Below, one piece after another: positions 17,444 through 25,767 of a stretch of DNA of 64,000 bases. Every line of letters begins with the position of its first letter. Within the stretch, counting starts at the first letter, position 1. Location of the stretch: contig NZ_CP102290.1 of assembly GCF_025151995.1 (NCBI RefSeq), forward strand, positions 930,001 to 994,000, in the 5' to 3' direction. The notes beneath the pieces were generated by a model. The model saw nothing but the letters and a program-made list of their open reading frames with translations, was not told where the DNA came from and ran no database searches. Source of the stretch: Ruminococcus gauvreauii (lineage in GTDB: Bacteria; Bacillota; Clostridia; Lachnospirales; Lachnospiraceae). A program made the position numbers and the translations under genes.

Positions 17444-17481
17444 AAAAGTAAAGAACCCGAGTTCACATTGAACCCGGGTTC
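17444..17481 (-). terminator. Intrinsic terminator of the sigma/DUF4179 operon
   Basis: GAACCCGAG (17453-17461) pairs with CCCGGGTTC (17473-17481) with one mismatch. On the minus strand it is followed by TTTACTTTTTT. A transcript leaving the DUF4179 gene would pass through the palindromic element and stop here. Confidence 0.65.
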
Positions 17482-17510
17482 CCTCACCAGTTATATCTTT
17501 ATGAAAATTT

Positions 17511-17663
17511 GTAACAGTTCAGGACGGCGTGGAAATTGGTGCAGAAAGCTGCGTCAAGCTTGCTTGTAAGTCGCTTTCTGCACTAATTCCTGCATCGGAT
17601 GAACATCCGATGCTTCTTGACCGACTTTTTCGGTCAAGAAGATGCGCCGTCCTGAACAGTTAC
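17511..17663. repeat. 153-bp palindromic multi-hairpin element
   Basis: Perfect 19-bp terminal inverted repeats (GTAACAGTTCAGGACGGCG at 17511-17529, its complement at 17645-17663) enclose three separate hairpins. The first is a long arm with GTGCAGAAAGC/GCTTTCTGCAC; the second is GCATCGGATG/CATCCGATGC (17602-17623); the third is TTCTTGACCG/CGGTCAAGAA. Folded, it is a closed multibranch junction. The right terminal repeat contains the TAA stop of the DUF4179 gene. It carries no coding frame of note. It looks like a mobile repeat (MITE/BOX-like) or a structured RNA element; I have no family name for it. Confidence 0.8.
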
Positions 17664-18862
17664 GAAAATTCTATCTCCGTCTGATACAGTGCTTTTTCCG
17701 GAAGCAGGTGTGCATTATCTCCCTTACACTCATCCATATATGTGATATAGTCGACCACATAAACGCTTACTTTGCTGGTGTCACGCCCGTGCGTGGAATA
17801 GACTTCCACGATGTCTCCCTGAGATTCCAGCAGTTTCCCGTCTGCATCACAGATTGCTACGATATAGTCTGCCGGACTTGCACCTTCCGGAATGATCGCA
17901 TCTGCCTTTATCTCGTATGCGGTTCTTGTGACCTCAGAGATTCCCACGCCCTCTTCATTCGTCTCATCGACTGTGACTGTCGTGGTCGCGGAATTATCCA
18001 GCACGACATCAAAGTTAAATTCCCATTCCCCCTCGTAATGCTTCTGGTCCGTAACCGGAATGGTGAGCGTCTCGCCAGGGTTATCCGGGTCGTTGACTGT
18101 CTGCGTCGTGGAAGCGGTCGACAGGTCTGCATATATGTCCGAGATCCGAAGCGTGTAGCCAAACTGATCCGGCACTTCCATGTAACCGCCGGCGCCGTCT
18201 GCAAGATACTCCAGATCCATACGGATGATGCCCGCAAACGTCTGATTGTCCTCGAACTGTCCCTCGATATAATACGGCGTCGCCATCCCGTTTTCCGGAC
18301 TGCATTCGACAACGCCGAGTCCCGCCTCGGAAAAATCGAATCCCACGGAAGTCATCAGCTCCAGTCTGTCATAATCCAGCTGATAGCCCTCCATGTTACT
18401 TGTACGTATGAAATCATCTGGGAAGCCCTCTTCATTTTGGATGCTGACTGCCAGATACAGCGCCATACTGTCATAGTATGCCTCCGAAACAGTCACCGTA
18501 ATGCCGTTTGATGTCTGAACATACTCACTGTCCTCCTCAGCCCCTTCAGGGACCAGGCTCTCAGCATGGCTGCTGTAATCGCCTTTATACGTCACATCCT
18601 CCTCCACAGTCTGGAAAATGTGCCCGATCAGCGGAATTTTTTCTGCCAGAACCGGGTTGCTGACAAAGACTGCACATGCGATTGCCGCCACCGCTGCCGT
18701 TCCGGTGATGCCTGTCAGCACTTTTCTGAAAGGCCGCTTTACTTTCCCTGATTCTGCTGATCTTATTTTCTGATAAGCCTCCTCCATGCTGCGGTCGATC
18801 ACTGTCGATTCCGCCGGTTCCTGTCCCAATACTCTTTTCATATCTTCTTCTGAATATTTCAT
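17660..18862 (-). CDS. DUF4179 membrane protein, putative anti-sigma factor
   Basis: A 400-residue protein with a cytoplasmic N-terminus (~60 residues), one membrane helix (GITGTAAVAAIACAVFVSN) and a large external region beginning with LAEKIPLIGHIFQ, typical of DUF4179. It starts 20 bases after the stop of the ECF sigma gene, with GGAGG at eight bases. The usual interpretation of this pair is that the N-terminal tail binds and holds the sigma factor until an outside signal acts on the external domain. That role is inferred from context. The stop codon lies inside the terminal repeat of the palindromic element. Confidence 0.82.
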   Translation of the reverse strand: MKYSEEDMKRVLGQEPAESTVIDRSMEEAYQKIRSAESGKVKRPFRKVLTGITGTAAVAAIACAVFVSNPVLAEKIPLIGHIFQTVEEDVTYKGDYSSHAESLVPEGAEEDSEYVQTSNGITVTVSEAYYDSMALYLAVSIQNEEGFPDDFIRTSNMEGYQLDYDRLELMTSVGFDFSEAGLGVVECSPENGMATPYYIEGQFEDNQTFAGIIRMDLEYLADGAGGYMEVPDQFGYTLRISDIYADLSTASTTQTVNDPDNPGETLTIPVTDQKHYEGEWEFNFDVVLDNSATTTVTVDETNEEGVGISEVTRTAYEIKADAIIPEGASPADYIVAICDADGKLLESQGDIVEVYSTHGRDTSKVSVYVVDYITYMDECKGDNAHLLPEKALYQTEIEFS

Positions 18863-18881
18863 ATAACTGCTGCCTCCATTT

Positions 18882-19403
18882 CTAACGTGTAAAAGCCCTG
18901 ACGGTTCCCTCTGCCTGCAACTCCTGCCGGATGATCTCTTTCCCCCGATGAAGCCTGCTTTTTACCGTATTCTCCTTCATCTCCATAATCAGCGCAATCT
19001 CTTTTGTCGTAAATTCCTCGCCGTAATACAGCTGAAAAATAAGTCTGCTGTCCTCAGGAAGACTGCTGATCATATCCCGAAACTCCTGACCCGCAAAATC
19101 ATCCTCCCAGACTCCGCTTACCGGTACTTCTTCCATCACAAGACTCCTCTGGTAACTGTTGTACATCCTGTTGCAGTTATTAATAAGAATCCGTATCAGC
19201 CATGTTTTGAAATACTTTGCATTCTTTAATTCTTTTAGATGTTCAAATGCATCCAACACCGTCTGCTGCATCACATCGGCTACGTCTTCCTCACTTTTAA
19301 AGAAGCCAAATGCGACACGTTCCATCGCCTTTTTATGTTCCTCCATTAACTCAACGAATGCATCCGCATCTCCGCGTTGGGCACGCTTTACCCGTAATGT
19401 CAT
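18882..19403 (-). CDS. ECF-type RNA polymerase sigma factor
   Basis: A 173-residue sigma-70 family factor with only regions 2 and 4. Region 2 includes FKSEEDVADVMQQTVLDAF and AKYFKTWLIRILINNC. Region 4 includes SRLIFQLYYGEEFTTKEIA and KENTVKSRLHRGKE, a helix-turn-helix. I chose the ATG at 19403 because GGAGG lies five bases before it; the open frame extends 28 codons further without a ribosome binding site. It is coexpressed with the DUF4179 gene, its probable anti-sigma factor. Target promoters are unknown; self-activation is usual for the class. Confidence 0.9.
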   Translation of the reverse strand: MTLRVKRAQRGDADAFVELMEEHKKAMERVAFGFFKSEEDVADVMQQTVLDAFEHLKELKNAKYFKTWLIRILINNCNRMYNSYQRSLVMEEVPVSGVWEDDFAGQEFRDMISSLPEDSRLIFQLYYGEEFTTKEIALIMEMKENTVKSRLHRGKEIIRQELQAEGTVRAFTR

Positions 19404-19526
19404 ATTAACCTCCGTATCGCCCGGCCGGGGCAGTTTATCCTGTAGTGCGTTTTCAACCGCCTTACACTTATTAGATAGACCAGGCACACGTTTCGTTGCA
19501 TCGAAATGATATTTGGCAGCTCATTT

Positions 19527-20282
19527 TTATGCCCAGTGTACGATGGCGTTTTTCAGAAACTCGGCACATCCCGGTATTTCTTTATCATAATACATGCAAA
19601 ACCGCTCATCAGCCACGTACATCTCAGCGAGTCCTTTGTGCATCTGACTCGTATATCCGGGAGTCGTCATCTCGATCCACTCCCTGTGCAGCAGAACGAT
19701 CCGGCGCCCTTTTTCACTGTCATATCCCGCACCTTCACGGACTGCTTCTTTCAGTCCGTCCGTGATCTCCTGCTCCAGTTTCTGAAACTGTTCGTAATCC
19801 TCAGGTGTCATCTGCAGCATTTTCCGGTTATACTCGTTCACCTGCTGATCCCCATATCTCTCCCGGACTTCCCGGCCGTATTCTTTTTCATTTTTTTCTA
19901 CCATATCCTGTTTCAATACCTCAAATTTTTCATGATCACTCATCGTTATTTCTCCTTTCATAGACGCTATCGTGCGTTCCACGGCAGATATCACGCTTTC
20001 AATACTCATCCTCTGGCGTTTCAGATCCTCCAGATGCTCATTCAGGGCCCTCATGACATCGAAATCATGGTTATACAGAACATCTGCAATCTTTTCGAGG
20101 CAGAATCCCCGCTGCCTGTAAAACAGGATCTGCTGCAGCAGGTCAAGCTCCCCGGGACCGTAGAACCGGTAACCGGCATCGCTTGTCCGCAGAGGCTTTA
20201 GCAGGCCGATTTCATCATAATATCGCAGGGTACGTGCACTTACACCTGCCATTTTCGATAATTCTTTAATACTGTACTCCAT
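19527..20282 (-). CDS. MerR-family regulator with TipAS-like ligand domain
   Basis: A 251-residue regulator. The MerR winged helix lies at residues 1-70 (YSIKELSKMAGVSARTLRYY, then DEIGLLKPLR), followed by the dimerisation coiled coil. The C-terminal ~130 residues resemble the TipAS antibiotic-recognition domain (RERYGDQQVNEYNRKMLQ, HREWIEMTTPGYTSQMHKGL). TipA-type proteins activate transcription on binding drugs such as thiopeptides. The ATG at 20282 has GGAGG seven bases upstream. It is divergent from the MATE efflux gene, and a MerR-type promoter with 19-bp spacing precedes it. Confidence 0.9.
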   Translation of the reverse strand: MEYSIKELSKMAGVSARTLRYYDEIGLLKPLRTSDAGYRFYGPGELDLLQQILFYRQRGFCLEKIADVLYNHDFDVMRALNEHLEDLKRQRMSIESVISAVERTIASMKGEITMSDHEKFEVLKQDMVEKNEKEYGREVRERYGDQQVNEYNRKMLQMTPEDYEQFQKLEQEITDGLKEAVREGAGYDSEKGRRIVLLHREWIEMTTPGYTSQMHKGLAEMYVADERFCMYYDKEIPGCAEFLKNAIVHWA

Positions 20283-20366
20283 ATCATTACCTCCCGTGCC
20301 GCATCTGCTGCGGTTCACATCATGGATGGGCGGAAAGTTTCCCCCGCTGCCTCCTGCCGTAAATTA

Positions 20367-20397
20367 AGTATAGAGGTTTCCGCAGCGTCAAAGTCAA
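20367..20397 (-). promoter_or_regulatory. MerR-type promoter (19-bp spacer) upstream of the MerR/TipA gene
   Basis: On the minus strand TTGACT (20397-20392) and TATACT (20372-20367) are 19 bases apart, the overlong spacing that MerR-family activators correct by untwisting DNA. The spacer TTGACGCTGCGG carries a partial dyad. This strongly suggests autoregulation. On the plus strand, TTGACG (20406-20411) faces TATAAT/TATGAT at 20427-20437, a candidate promoter for the MATE gene. Confidence 0.7.
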
Positions 20398-20525
20398 GTA
20401 TTTATTTGACGATTTTCACGGCTTCATATAATATGATAATAGTAACAGTTAAGACAGCGGGAAGACCTCCTGTCTGTACTGTTGCGATATCAGGACCTGG
20501 TATCAACGAAAAGGGGGAATTGCGC

Positions 20526-21893
20526 TTGGAACTCCAGGAAATTGACGAACAGAAACGAAACGAAAAATTTATACGAATGACACAGATGCCGATTCAGAAA
20601 ATCATTCCCAGAATGGCAGTACCGACGATCATCAGCATGCTGATCTCGTCCTTTTACAACATGGTGGATACAATCTATGTCGGCCATCTTGACAATACCG
20701 AGTCGTCTGCAGCCGTGGGTGTCGCCTTTTCCTTTATGGCGCTGATTCAGGCCATCGGATTCTTTTTCGGACACGGATCCGGCAATTTTATCTCACGCTC
20801 ACTTGGCAAGAAAGAATATGATAAGGCAAAAAATATGGCTGCCACCGGTTTCTTTCTTCCGATCGCAGTCGGTACACTGATCATGGTACTTGGACTGCTC
20901 TTCACCACCCCGCTCTCCAGAATGCTGGGGGCAACCGAAACTGCCCTTCCATATACCAACAGTTATCTGCGCTGGCTGCTGCTCGGCACACCGTTTATGA
21001 TGTCGTCACTCGTGATGAACAATCAGCTTCGGCTTCAGGGCAGCGCCCAGATTGCCATGGTAGGTATCACATTCGGCGCAGTACTCAATATCGCATTGGA
21101 TCCAGTTTTTATCTTTAAGCTCGGCATGGGAGTCGGGGGCGCCGCACTCGCCACGATCATCAGTCAGTTTATCAGCTGGCTTCTCCTTTTGGGGGGATGT
21201 GCGCAGAAAGGAAATATTTCAATCAGTCTGAAAAACCTGTCCCCTCACATCTGGCAGTTCGGGGAGATCGTGCGGTGCGGGCTCCCGTCACTCTGCCGTC
21301 AGGGAATCGCAAGCGTTGCGGTGATCGCTTTAAACTGGGCAGTGAAGGGATACGGCGACTCAGCCATCGCGGCGTTTTCCATCGTGTCCAGGATCACCAC
21401 CTTCGCGGGTTCGGCCATGATCGGTTTCGGTCAGGGCTTTCAGCCTGTCTGCGGCTTCAGCTATGGCGCCGGACTATACGAGCGGGTCGTCAAAGCCTTC
21501 TGGTTCTGCGTTAAGGTTTCCACGGTCATCCTGGTACTGCTCTCCGTCGCCGGATTCATACTGGCTCCCGGCCTGATCTCGCTGTTCCGCAGCGGTGACC
21601 CGCTGCTGATCGCCATCGGAAGCCGTGCGCTGCGTTACCAGTGCCTGTCGTTTCCGCTGACCGGGCTGATCATCATGGCAAACATGATGCTGCAGAATAT
21701 CGGAAAAACTCTGCCCGCGAGTGTGCTCGCCATGGGAAGGCAGGGTGTCTTTTTTCTGCCCCTCCTCCCCCTGCTGTCGGCTTCCGCAGGGCTGACAGGC
21801 ATCGAATTCGCACAGCCCGCTGCCGATATCCTGACCTTTGCGCTCGCGATCCCGCTTTCCTGTCACGCCGTAAAACTGATGCGTGCGCTTTAA
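20526..21893 (+). CDS. MATE family multidrug/Na+ efflux transporter
   Basis: A 455-residue, 12-helix inner-membrane antiporter of the NorM/DinF-like MATE family. Motifs include the N-terminal PRMAVPTIISMLISSFYNMV with DTIYVGHL, and the second-half counterpart around VRCGLPSLCRQGIAS with GFGQGFQPVCGFSYGAG. The frame is open for 68 codons upstream. I chose the TTG at 20526 (GGGGG eight bases before it), which gives the usual family length. It is divergent from the MerR/TipA-like regulator, so drug-inducible expression is likely. The substrate is unknown. Confidence 0.88.
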   Translation: MELQEIDEQKRNEKFIRMTQMPIQKIIPRMAVPTIISMLISSFYNMVDTIYVGHLDNTESSAAVGVAFSFMALIQAIGFFFGHGSGNFISRSLGKKEYDKAKNMAATGFFLPIAVGTLIMVLGLLFTTPLSRMLGATETALPYTNSYLRWLLLGTPFMMSSLVMNNQLRLQGSAQIAMVGITFGAVLNIALDPVFIFKLGMGVGGAALATIISQFISWLLLLGGCAQKGNISISLKNLSPHIWQFGEIVRCGLPSLCRQGIASVAVIALNWAVKGYGDSAIAAFSIVSRITTFAGSAMIGFGQGFQPVCGFSYGAGLYERVVKAFWFCVKVSTVILVLLSVAGFILAPGLISLFRSGDPLLIAIGSRALRYQCLSFPLTGLIIMANMMLQNIGKTLPASVLAMGRQGVFFLPLLPLLSASAGLTGIEFAQPAADILTFALAIPLSCHAVKLMRAL

Positions 21894-21896
21894 TTG

Positions 21897-23102
21897 TCAT
21901 TGCTTTCTCTCGATCCCCATACTGATGGCAGTGACGATGATGCATATGAGCCCGGTGACCAAAAACCACAGATTTACCCCGATTTTTTCGGCCACCGGTC
22001 CTCCGATCAGCAGTCCGACAGGCATCGCCAGCGAATTGACGATGCCGACTACTGAAAATGCCCGGCCCATCTTCAGCGCATCTATGTTTTCCTGCATATA
22101 GGCCATAAACGGTATCGTATGGATATTGCCAAACGCCCCCATAAATCCGCATGAGACCACAAACACCCAGAAAAACCGCATTGCCGGAGGAAGTACTCCA
22201 CAGGCAGCGGATGAAATCCCGATTCCGAGCAGCCCGATATATGACATTCGTATTTTATTCTGAACCCTGAGCACACTGCCGAACAACACGGCAGCAGCCA
22301 TCATGCCGACTGCGAATGAAAGCTCCACAGCACTTGCATGCCATGCACTCCCTCTGAAATAACTGCTTGTCATCAGCGGATAGAACGATGCCAGCGGCAG
22401 GAAAAAAACCATGCAGACAGTCTCCGCGATGATCAGCACAAGCAGTCTTCTGTCCTCAAAAAAGACATCGATTCCTTCTTTGAACTCCCGCAGAAATTTC
22501 TTTTTCTTCTTTTCATGTTCCTGGGGCACCTCAGGGATTTTCACAACCGCCAGCAGACCACTCGCCGCGGCAGCCCCGACCAGATCACTCAGCAGGACTA
22601 CCGGAAGCGGACATGCCGCATAAAGCGCCGCGCCGATAACCGGTCCCAGCATGAAGGCTCCTGACTGCATAAACTGCGACCATCCATTCGCCCGCACCAG
22701 CTCCCCGGGCGGAACGATCTGCGGTATGATCGCCTGAATAGACGGCTGGTGAAACGTACTTCCAATCCCCCTCACCAGCAGGACGAGAAGCGCCGACCAT
22801 ACCGGAAGTTCAAACTTCCACATCATAACTGCAAACACTGCTGCCGCCAGACCAATAAACATATCCGCTGAGATGCAGATCAGCTTTCTGTTCACACGAT
22901 CAGCAAGGACGCCTGCGAGCGGGCTGAGCAGAATAATCGGCAGATACGCCACCATCCCGGACATACCCAGCATCAGGGGTGACTGCGTCTCACTGGCAAT
23001 CCACCAGATCAGGGCAAACTGGACTGCAGAACTTCCAACTAACGATACGGTCTGTCCAATTGCCACAGTCATGAATTTCTGTTTCCATTTTAATTGTTCC
23101 AT
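21897..23102 (-). CDS. Mef-like MFS efflux transporter
   Basis: A 401-residue, 12-helix MFS exporter. The segments IGQTVSLVGSSAVQFALIWW, SPLAGVLADRVNRKL and RANGWSQFMQSGAFMLGPVI are those of the macrolide-efflux (MefA-like, MFS_3) group. It probably uses the proton gradient to expel drugs from the cytoplasm. Macrolide specificity is suggested by similarity and, independently, by the leader: a consensus promoter, a 7-codon peptide with an Arg-x-Arg end, and a terminator before the gene. AGGAG lies seven bases before the ATG. It is convergent with the MATE gene, with only three bases between their stops. Confidence 0.87.
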   Translation of the reverse strand: MEQLKWKQKFMTVAIGQTVSLVGSSAVQFALIWWIASETQSPLMLGMSGMVAYLPIILLSPLAGVLADRVNRKLICISADMFIGLAAAVFAVMMWKFELPVWSALLVLLVRGIGSTFHQPSIQAIIPQIVPPGELVRANGWSQFMQSGAFMLGPVIGAALYAACPLPVVLLSDLVGAAAASGLLAVVKIPEVPQEHEKKKKKFLREFKEGIDVFFEDRRLLVLIIAETVCMVFFLPLASFYPLMTSSYFRGSAWHASAVELSFAVGMMAAAVLFGSVLRVQNKIRMSYIGLLGIGISSAACGVLPPAMRFFWVFVVSCGFMGAFGNIHTIPFMAYMQENIDALKMGRAFSVVGIVNSLAMPVGLLIGGPVAEKIGVNLWFLVTGLICIIVTAISMGIERKQ

Positions 23103-23162
23103 TTTATTTCTCCTACATTTTACTTAATCATCAGTCTCCTCATTTTTGACCCTCGAGGCAAT

Positions 23163-23202
23163 AAAAAATGCAGGCACACCATCAAAAGAGATTTTGCCTG
23201 CA
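23163..23202 (-). terminator. Leader terminator (attenuator) before the Mef-like gene
   Basis: TGCAGGCA and TGCCTGCA (8 bp, perfect) enclose an 18-base loop and are followed on the minus strand by TTTTTT. It stands between the leader peptide and the efflux gene, so transcription must read through it for the pump to be made. Confidence 0.85.
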
Positions 23203-23328
23203 ATACGGTAATGGAACACAGACGGTACAAAACCGCCTGAAATGTCTGATGTCCCTGTCAACCCGTAAAAATAAGCATGACAAAACAGCTCTTTTCATGA
23301 AAGAACCGATTTTTCACCACCTGCTTAT
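23203..23328 (-). promoter_or_regulatory. Leader RNA hairpins of the attenuator
   Basis: On the minus strand ATAAGCA (23328-23322) pairs with TGCTTAT (23277-23271). The stem includes the TAA stop of the leader peptide and contains an inner TCTTT/AAAGA hairpin. A second hairpin follows (GGA..CAGAC with GTCTG..TCC, inner CGGT/ACCG). A ribosome held at the last leader codons would cover the first stem and could shift the fold of those downstream. The exact anti-terminator pairing is not resolved. Confidence 0.6.
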
Positions 23329-23348
23329 CTAAAACGGATTACAAACAT
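23325..23348 (-). CDS. Seven-residue leader peptide MFVIRFR
   Basis: ATG at 23348 is followed by six codons and TAA. GGGAGGTG lies five bases upstream, a near-perfect ribosome binding site. The C-terminal RFR fits the Arg/Lys-x-Arg/Lys motif at which macrolide-bound ribosomes stall in erm and mef leader peptides (for example MRLR-type). It therefore probably senses ribosome-targeting drugs and controls the Mef-like pump by attenuation. Function is inference; the start, stop and ribosome binding site are visible. Confidence 0.75.
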   Translation of the reverse strand: MFVIRFR

Positions 23349-23394
23349 CAAGACACCTCCCTGAATTTTTATGAATTGTTGTAATAACGACCTC

Positions 23395-23423
23395 ATCATA
23401 GCAAACAGGGCTATGTCTGTCAA
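23395..23423 (-). promoter_or_regulatory. Consensus promoter of the Mef-like leader
   Basis: TTGACA (23423-23418) and TATGAT (23400-23395) are 17 bases apart on the minus strand. The transcript would start near 23388, about 40 bases before the leader peptide and about 285 before the efflux gene. Confidence 0.85.
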
Positions 23424-23482
23424 GCAGTATACATATATTTTATTGAAATACCAAACACTTCATAGTAAGAATTCTGTCAAAG

Positions 23483-23491
23483 TGTTATAAT
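23483..23491 (+). promoter_or_regulatory. Extended -10 promoter of brnQ
   Basis: TGTTATAAT is a TGn-TATAAT extended -10 element 27 bases before the brnQ start. No good -35 is seen 16-18 bases upstream. Confidence 0.55.
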
Positions 23492-23517
23492 AGAGTAAAA
23501 TATCCGGGAGACATGTG

Positions 23518-24867
23518 ATGAAAGAAAAATTAAACTTCAGACAATATCTGACAATCGCGAGTATGCTGTTCGGTCTTTTTTTTGGGGCAGGAAATCTGAT
23601 CTTTCCCGCGCTGATGGGACAGATGGCCGGAAGGAATGTCTGGCCCGCCATCGCCGGCTTCCTGATCACCGGAGTCGGACTTCCCCTGCTGGGTGTGATT
23701 GCACTGGGAAACAGCCGCTGCAGCGGACTGACGGAGATGAGCCAGCGTATCGGCAGGCGGTACGGTGTCTTTTTTACCTGTGCGCTTTACCTGACGATCG
23801 GCCCCTTTTTTGCAATTCCGAGATGCGCCACCGTTCCGTTTGCCGTTGGCATTGACCCGCTGTTATCTCAGGGCTCTGGAAGTGCCGTCCCACTGGCGGT
23901 ATTTTCACTCGTCTTTTTTGGAATTGTTCTGTACTTTTCGCTTCGTCCCGGAGAAATCCTGACCTGGGTCGGAAAAGTACTGAATCCTTTATTCCTGATC
24001 TTCCTCGGTGTTCTGATGCTTACGGCATTATGCCGGCCGTCCGGAAATGTCAGCAGCATCATACCGGAAGCGGGCTATTCATCCGGCGCATTCTTTAACG
24101 GTTTCCTGGAGGGGTACAATACGATGGATGCGCTTGCCGGCCTGGCATTCGGCATCATCGTCGTCAATGTCATCAGGGGACTCGGCGTGAAACAACCGGG
24201 CAATGTTGCCCGCTGTACTGTGAAAGCAGGCGTTTTAAGCTCTTTGATCATGGCGGCGATCTATCTCATTGTCACCATCGCGGGCACACAGAGCCGCGGT
24301 CTCTCTCCGTTATGCGGCAACGGCGGGGAAGTGCTCACGTTTATTGCCCGGCACTACTACGGGACGGCAGGCGCCGTGATTCTTGCGCTCACGGTAACCT
24401 TCGCCTGCCTGAAGACTTCCATCGGTCTCATCACGAGCTGCAGCGAGACCTTCGTTCTGCTGTTTCCGGGAAAGCTTAGCTACCGCGGCTGGGCAGCCGC
24501 CTTTTCCTGCCTGTCCTTTCTGATCGCTAATCTCGGCCTGGATCTGATCATCCGGTATTCTCTTCCTGTACTGATGCTGCTCTATCCGCTCGCGATCACT
24601 TTGATTCTTCTGTGTCTGTTCGGCCGTATTTTTGGAAATGCCCGCTGTGTCTACGCCAGCGTAACCGTATTTACGTTTGCTGCTGCACTGCTTGATTTTA
24701 TCGCCGCACTTCCGGAACAGCTGCAGAGCCTGCTTCACACAGGCTTTCTCATCTCGGCCGCCCGGCAGTGGCTTCCACTGTTTGATCTCGGAATGGGCTG
24801 GCTGCTTCCGGCTATTCTGGGGCTTTTCACAGGCCTTATCATCAACAGGAGAAAACAGGTATCCTGA
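23518..24867 (+). CDS. brnQ: Branched-chain amino acid transporter, LIVCS family
   Basis: A 449-residue, 12-helix carrier for Leu, Ile and Val driven by Na+ or H+. The N-terminal LFGLFFGAGNLIFPALMG is the hallmark of BrnQ, and AIPRCATVPFAVGI and NTMDALAGLAFGIIVVNVI are further family segments. GGGAG lies seven bases before the ATG at 23518; a GTG just upstream is less well placed. It reads away from the divergent Mef-like leader. It appears to be a single gene, followed 65 bases later by pdaA. Confidence 0.93.
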   Translation: MKEKLNFRQYLTIASMLFGLFFGAGNLIFPALMGQMAGRNVWPAIAGFLITGVGLPLLGVIALGNSRCSGLTEMSQRIGRRYGVFFTCALYLTIGPFFAIPRCATVPFAVGIDPLLSQGSGSAVPLAVFSLVFFGIVLYFSLRPGEILTWVGKVLNPLFLIFLGVLMLTALCRPSGNVSSIIPEAGYSSGAFFNGFLEGYNTMDALAGLAFGIIVVNVIRGLGVKQPGNVARCTVKAGVLSSLIMAAIYLIVTIAGTQSRGLSPLCGNGGEVLTFIARHYYGTAGAVILALTVTFACLKTSIGLITSCSETFVLLFPGKLSYRGWAAAFSCLSFLIANLGLDLIIRYSLPVLMLLYPLAITLILLCLFGRIFGNARCVYASVTVFTFAAALLDFIAALPEQLQSLLHTGFLISAARQWLPLFDLGMGWLLPAILGLFTGLIINRRKQVS

Positions 24868-24932
24868 CCCTGGTAGCATAAATATTTTCTGCTGACATAG
24901 ATTTACAGTAAAAGGAAATCTGCAGGTATCTC

Positions 24933-25757
24933 ATGGCTAACATTAATTACAGGAAAATTCTCGGCCTTACATTTCTGATGGCAGCCACATTTTTTGCAGG
25001 CAGGCTCGCGGCGAGAATCGTAGATCATACGAAACAGACCATCTTCCACTCGGAAGCTGTCACTGCATCCGCAGACGGTAACTGGGGACTCAGTTTCCAG
25101 GAGGAAGGCCAGCCTCCCGTCGCCAATGCCAGTATGGAAGAGCTGAAACAGTTCGACGCCTACTACGCAGAAGACACAACAGAAAAAGTGCTGTACATAA
25201 CGTTTGATGCCGGCTTCGAAAATGGAAATACGCCGGCTATCCTTGATGCACTGAAAAAACATAACGCACCTGCGACATTCTTCATCGTCGGAAACTATCT
25301 CACAAGCAGTCCTGATCTCGTAAAAAGGATGGTAGAAGAAGGCCATACGGTTGGCAACCATACGTACCACCACCCGGATATGTCACAGATATCCACAAAA
25401 GAGGCATTTTCCAAAGAGCTGACTGAGCTCGAGACTCTTTATCAGGAGACTGTCGGCAAACCGATGACTAAATATTACAGGCCTCCACAGGGCAAATACA
25501 GCGAGAGTAACCTGAAAATGGCTCAGGAACTCGGATATCAGACTTTCTTCTGGAGCCTGGCCTACGTCGACTGGTACCAGGATAATCAGCCGACCAGAGA
25601 GGAGGCTTTCGACAAGCTTCTGGGCCGCATTCATCCCGGCGCTGTCGTCCTGCTCCACAGTACCTCCAGTACCAATGCAGAAATACTGGATGAACTTCTC
25701 ACTAAGTGGGAAGAGATGGGTTACACTTTTAAATCTCTGGATCAGCTGAAAGCGTAG
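24933..25757 (+). CDS. pdaA: PdaA-like peptidoglycan N-acetylmuramic acid deacetylase
   Basis: A 274-residue NodB-domain polysaccharide deacetylase with an N-terminal membrane anchor. The motif TFDAGFENGNTP is the PdaA form of the catalytic TFDDG motif, with Asp conserved at the first position. The metal-binding HxxxH appears in GNHTYHHPDMS, and RPPQGKYS and HPGAVVLLHS complete the active site. PdaA removes acetyl from muramic acid so that muramic delta-lactam forms in spore cortex. The next gene encodes a cortex-type glycosidase, in keeping with a spore role. The ribosome binding site is weak. Confidence 0.88.
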   Translation: MANINYRKILGLTFLMAATFFAGRLAARIVDHTKQTIFHSEAVTASADGNWGLSFQEEGQPPVANASMEELKQFDAYYAEDTTEKVLYITFDAGFENGNTPAILDALKKHNAPATFFIVGNYLTSSPDLVKRMVEEGHTVGNHTYHHPDMSQISTKEAFSKELTELETLYQETVGKPMTKYYRPPQGKYSESNLKMAQELGYQTFFWSLAYVDWYQDNQPTREEAFDKLLGRIHPGAVVLLHSTSSTNAEILDELLTKWEEMGYTFKSLDQLKA

Positions 25758-25767
25758 GTGCCAGCCA

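Noticed and set aside
23700..24879. Minus-strand frames opposite brnQ
   Set aside because: Gln/Lys/Arg-rich shadow of a membrane protein gene, without ribosome binding sites.
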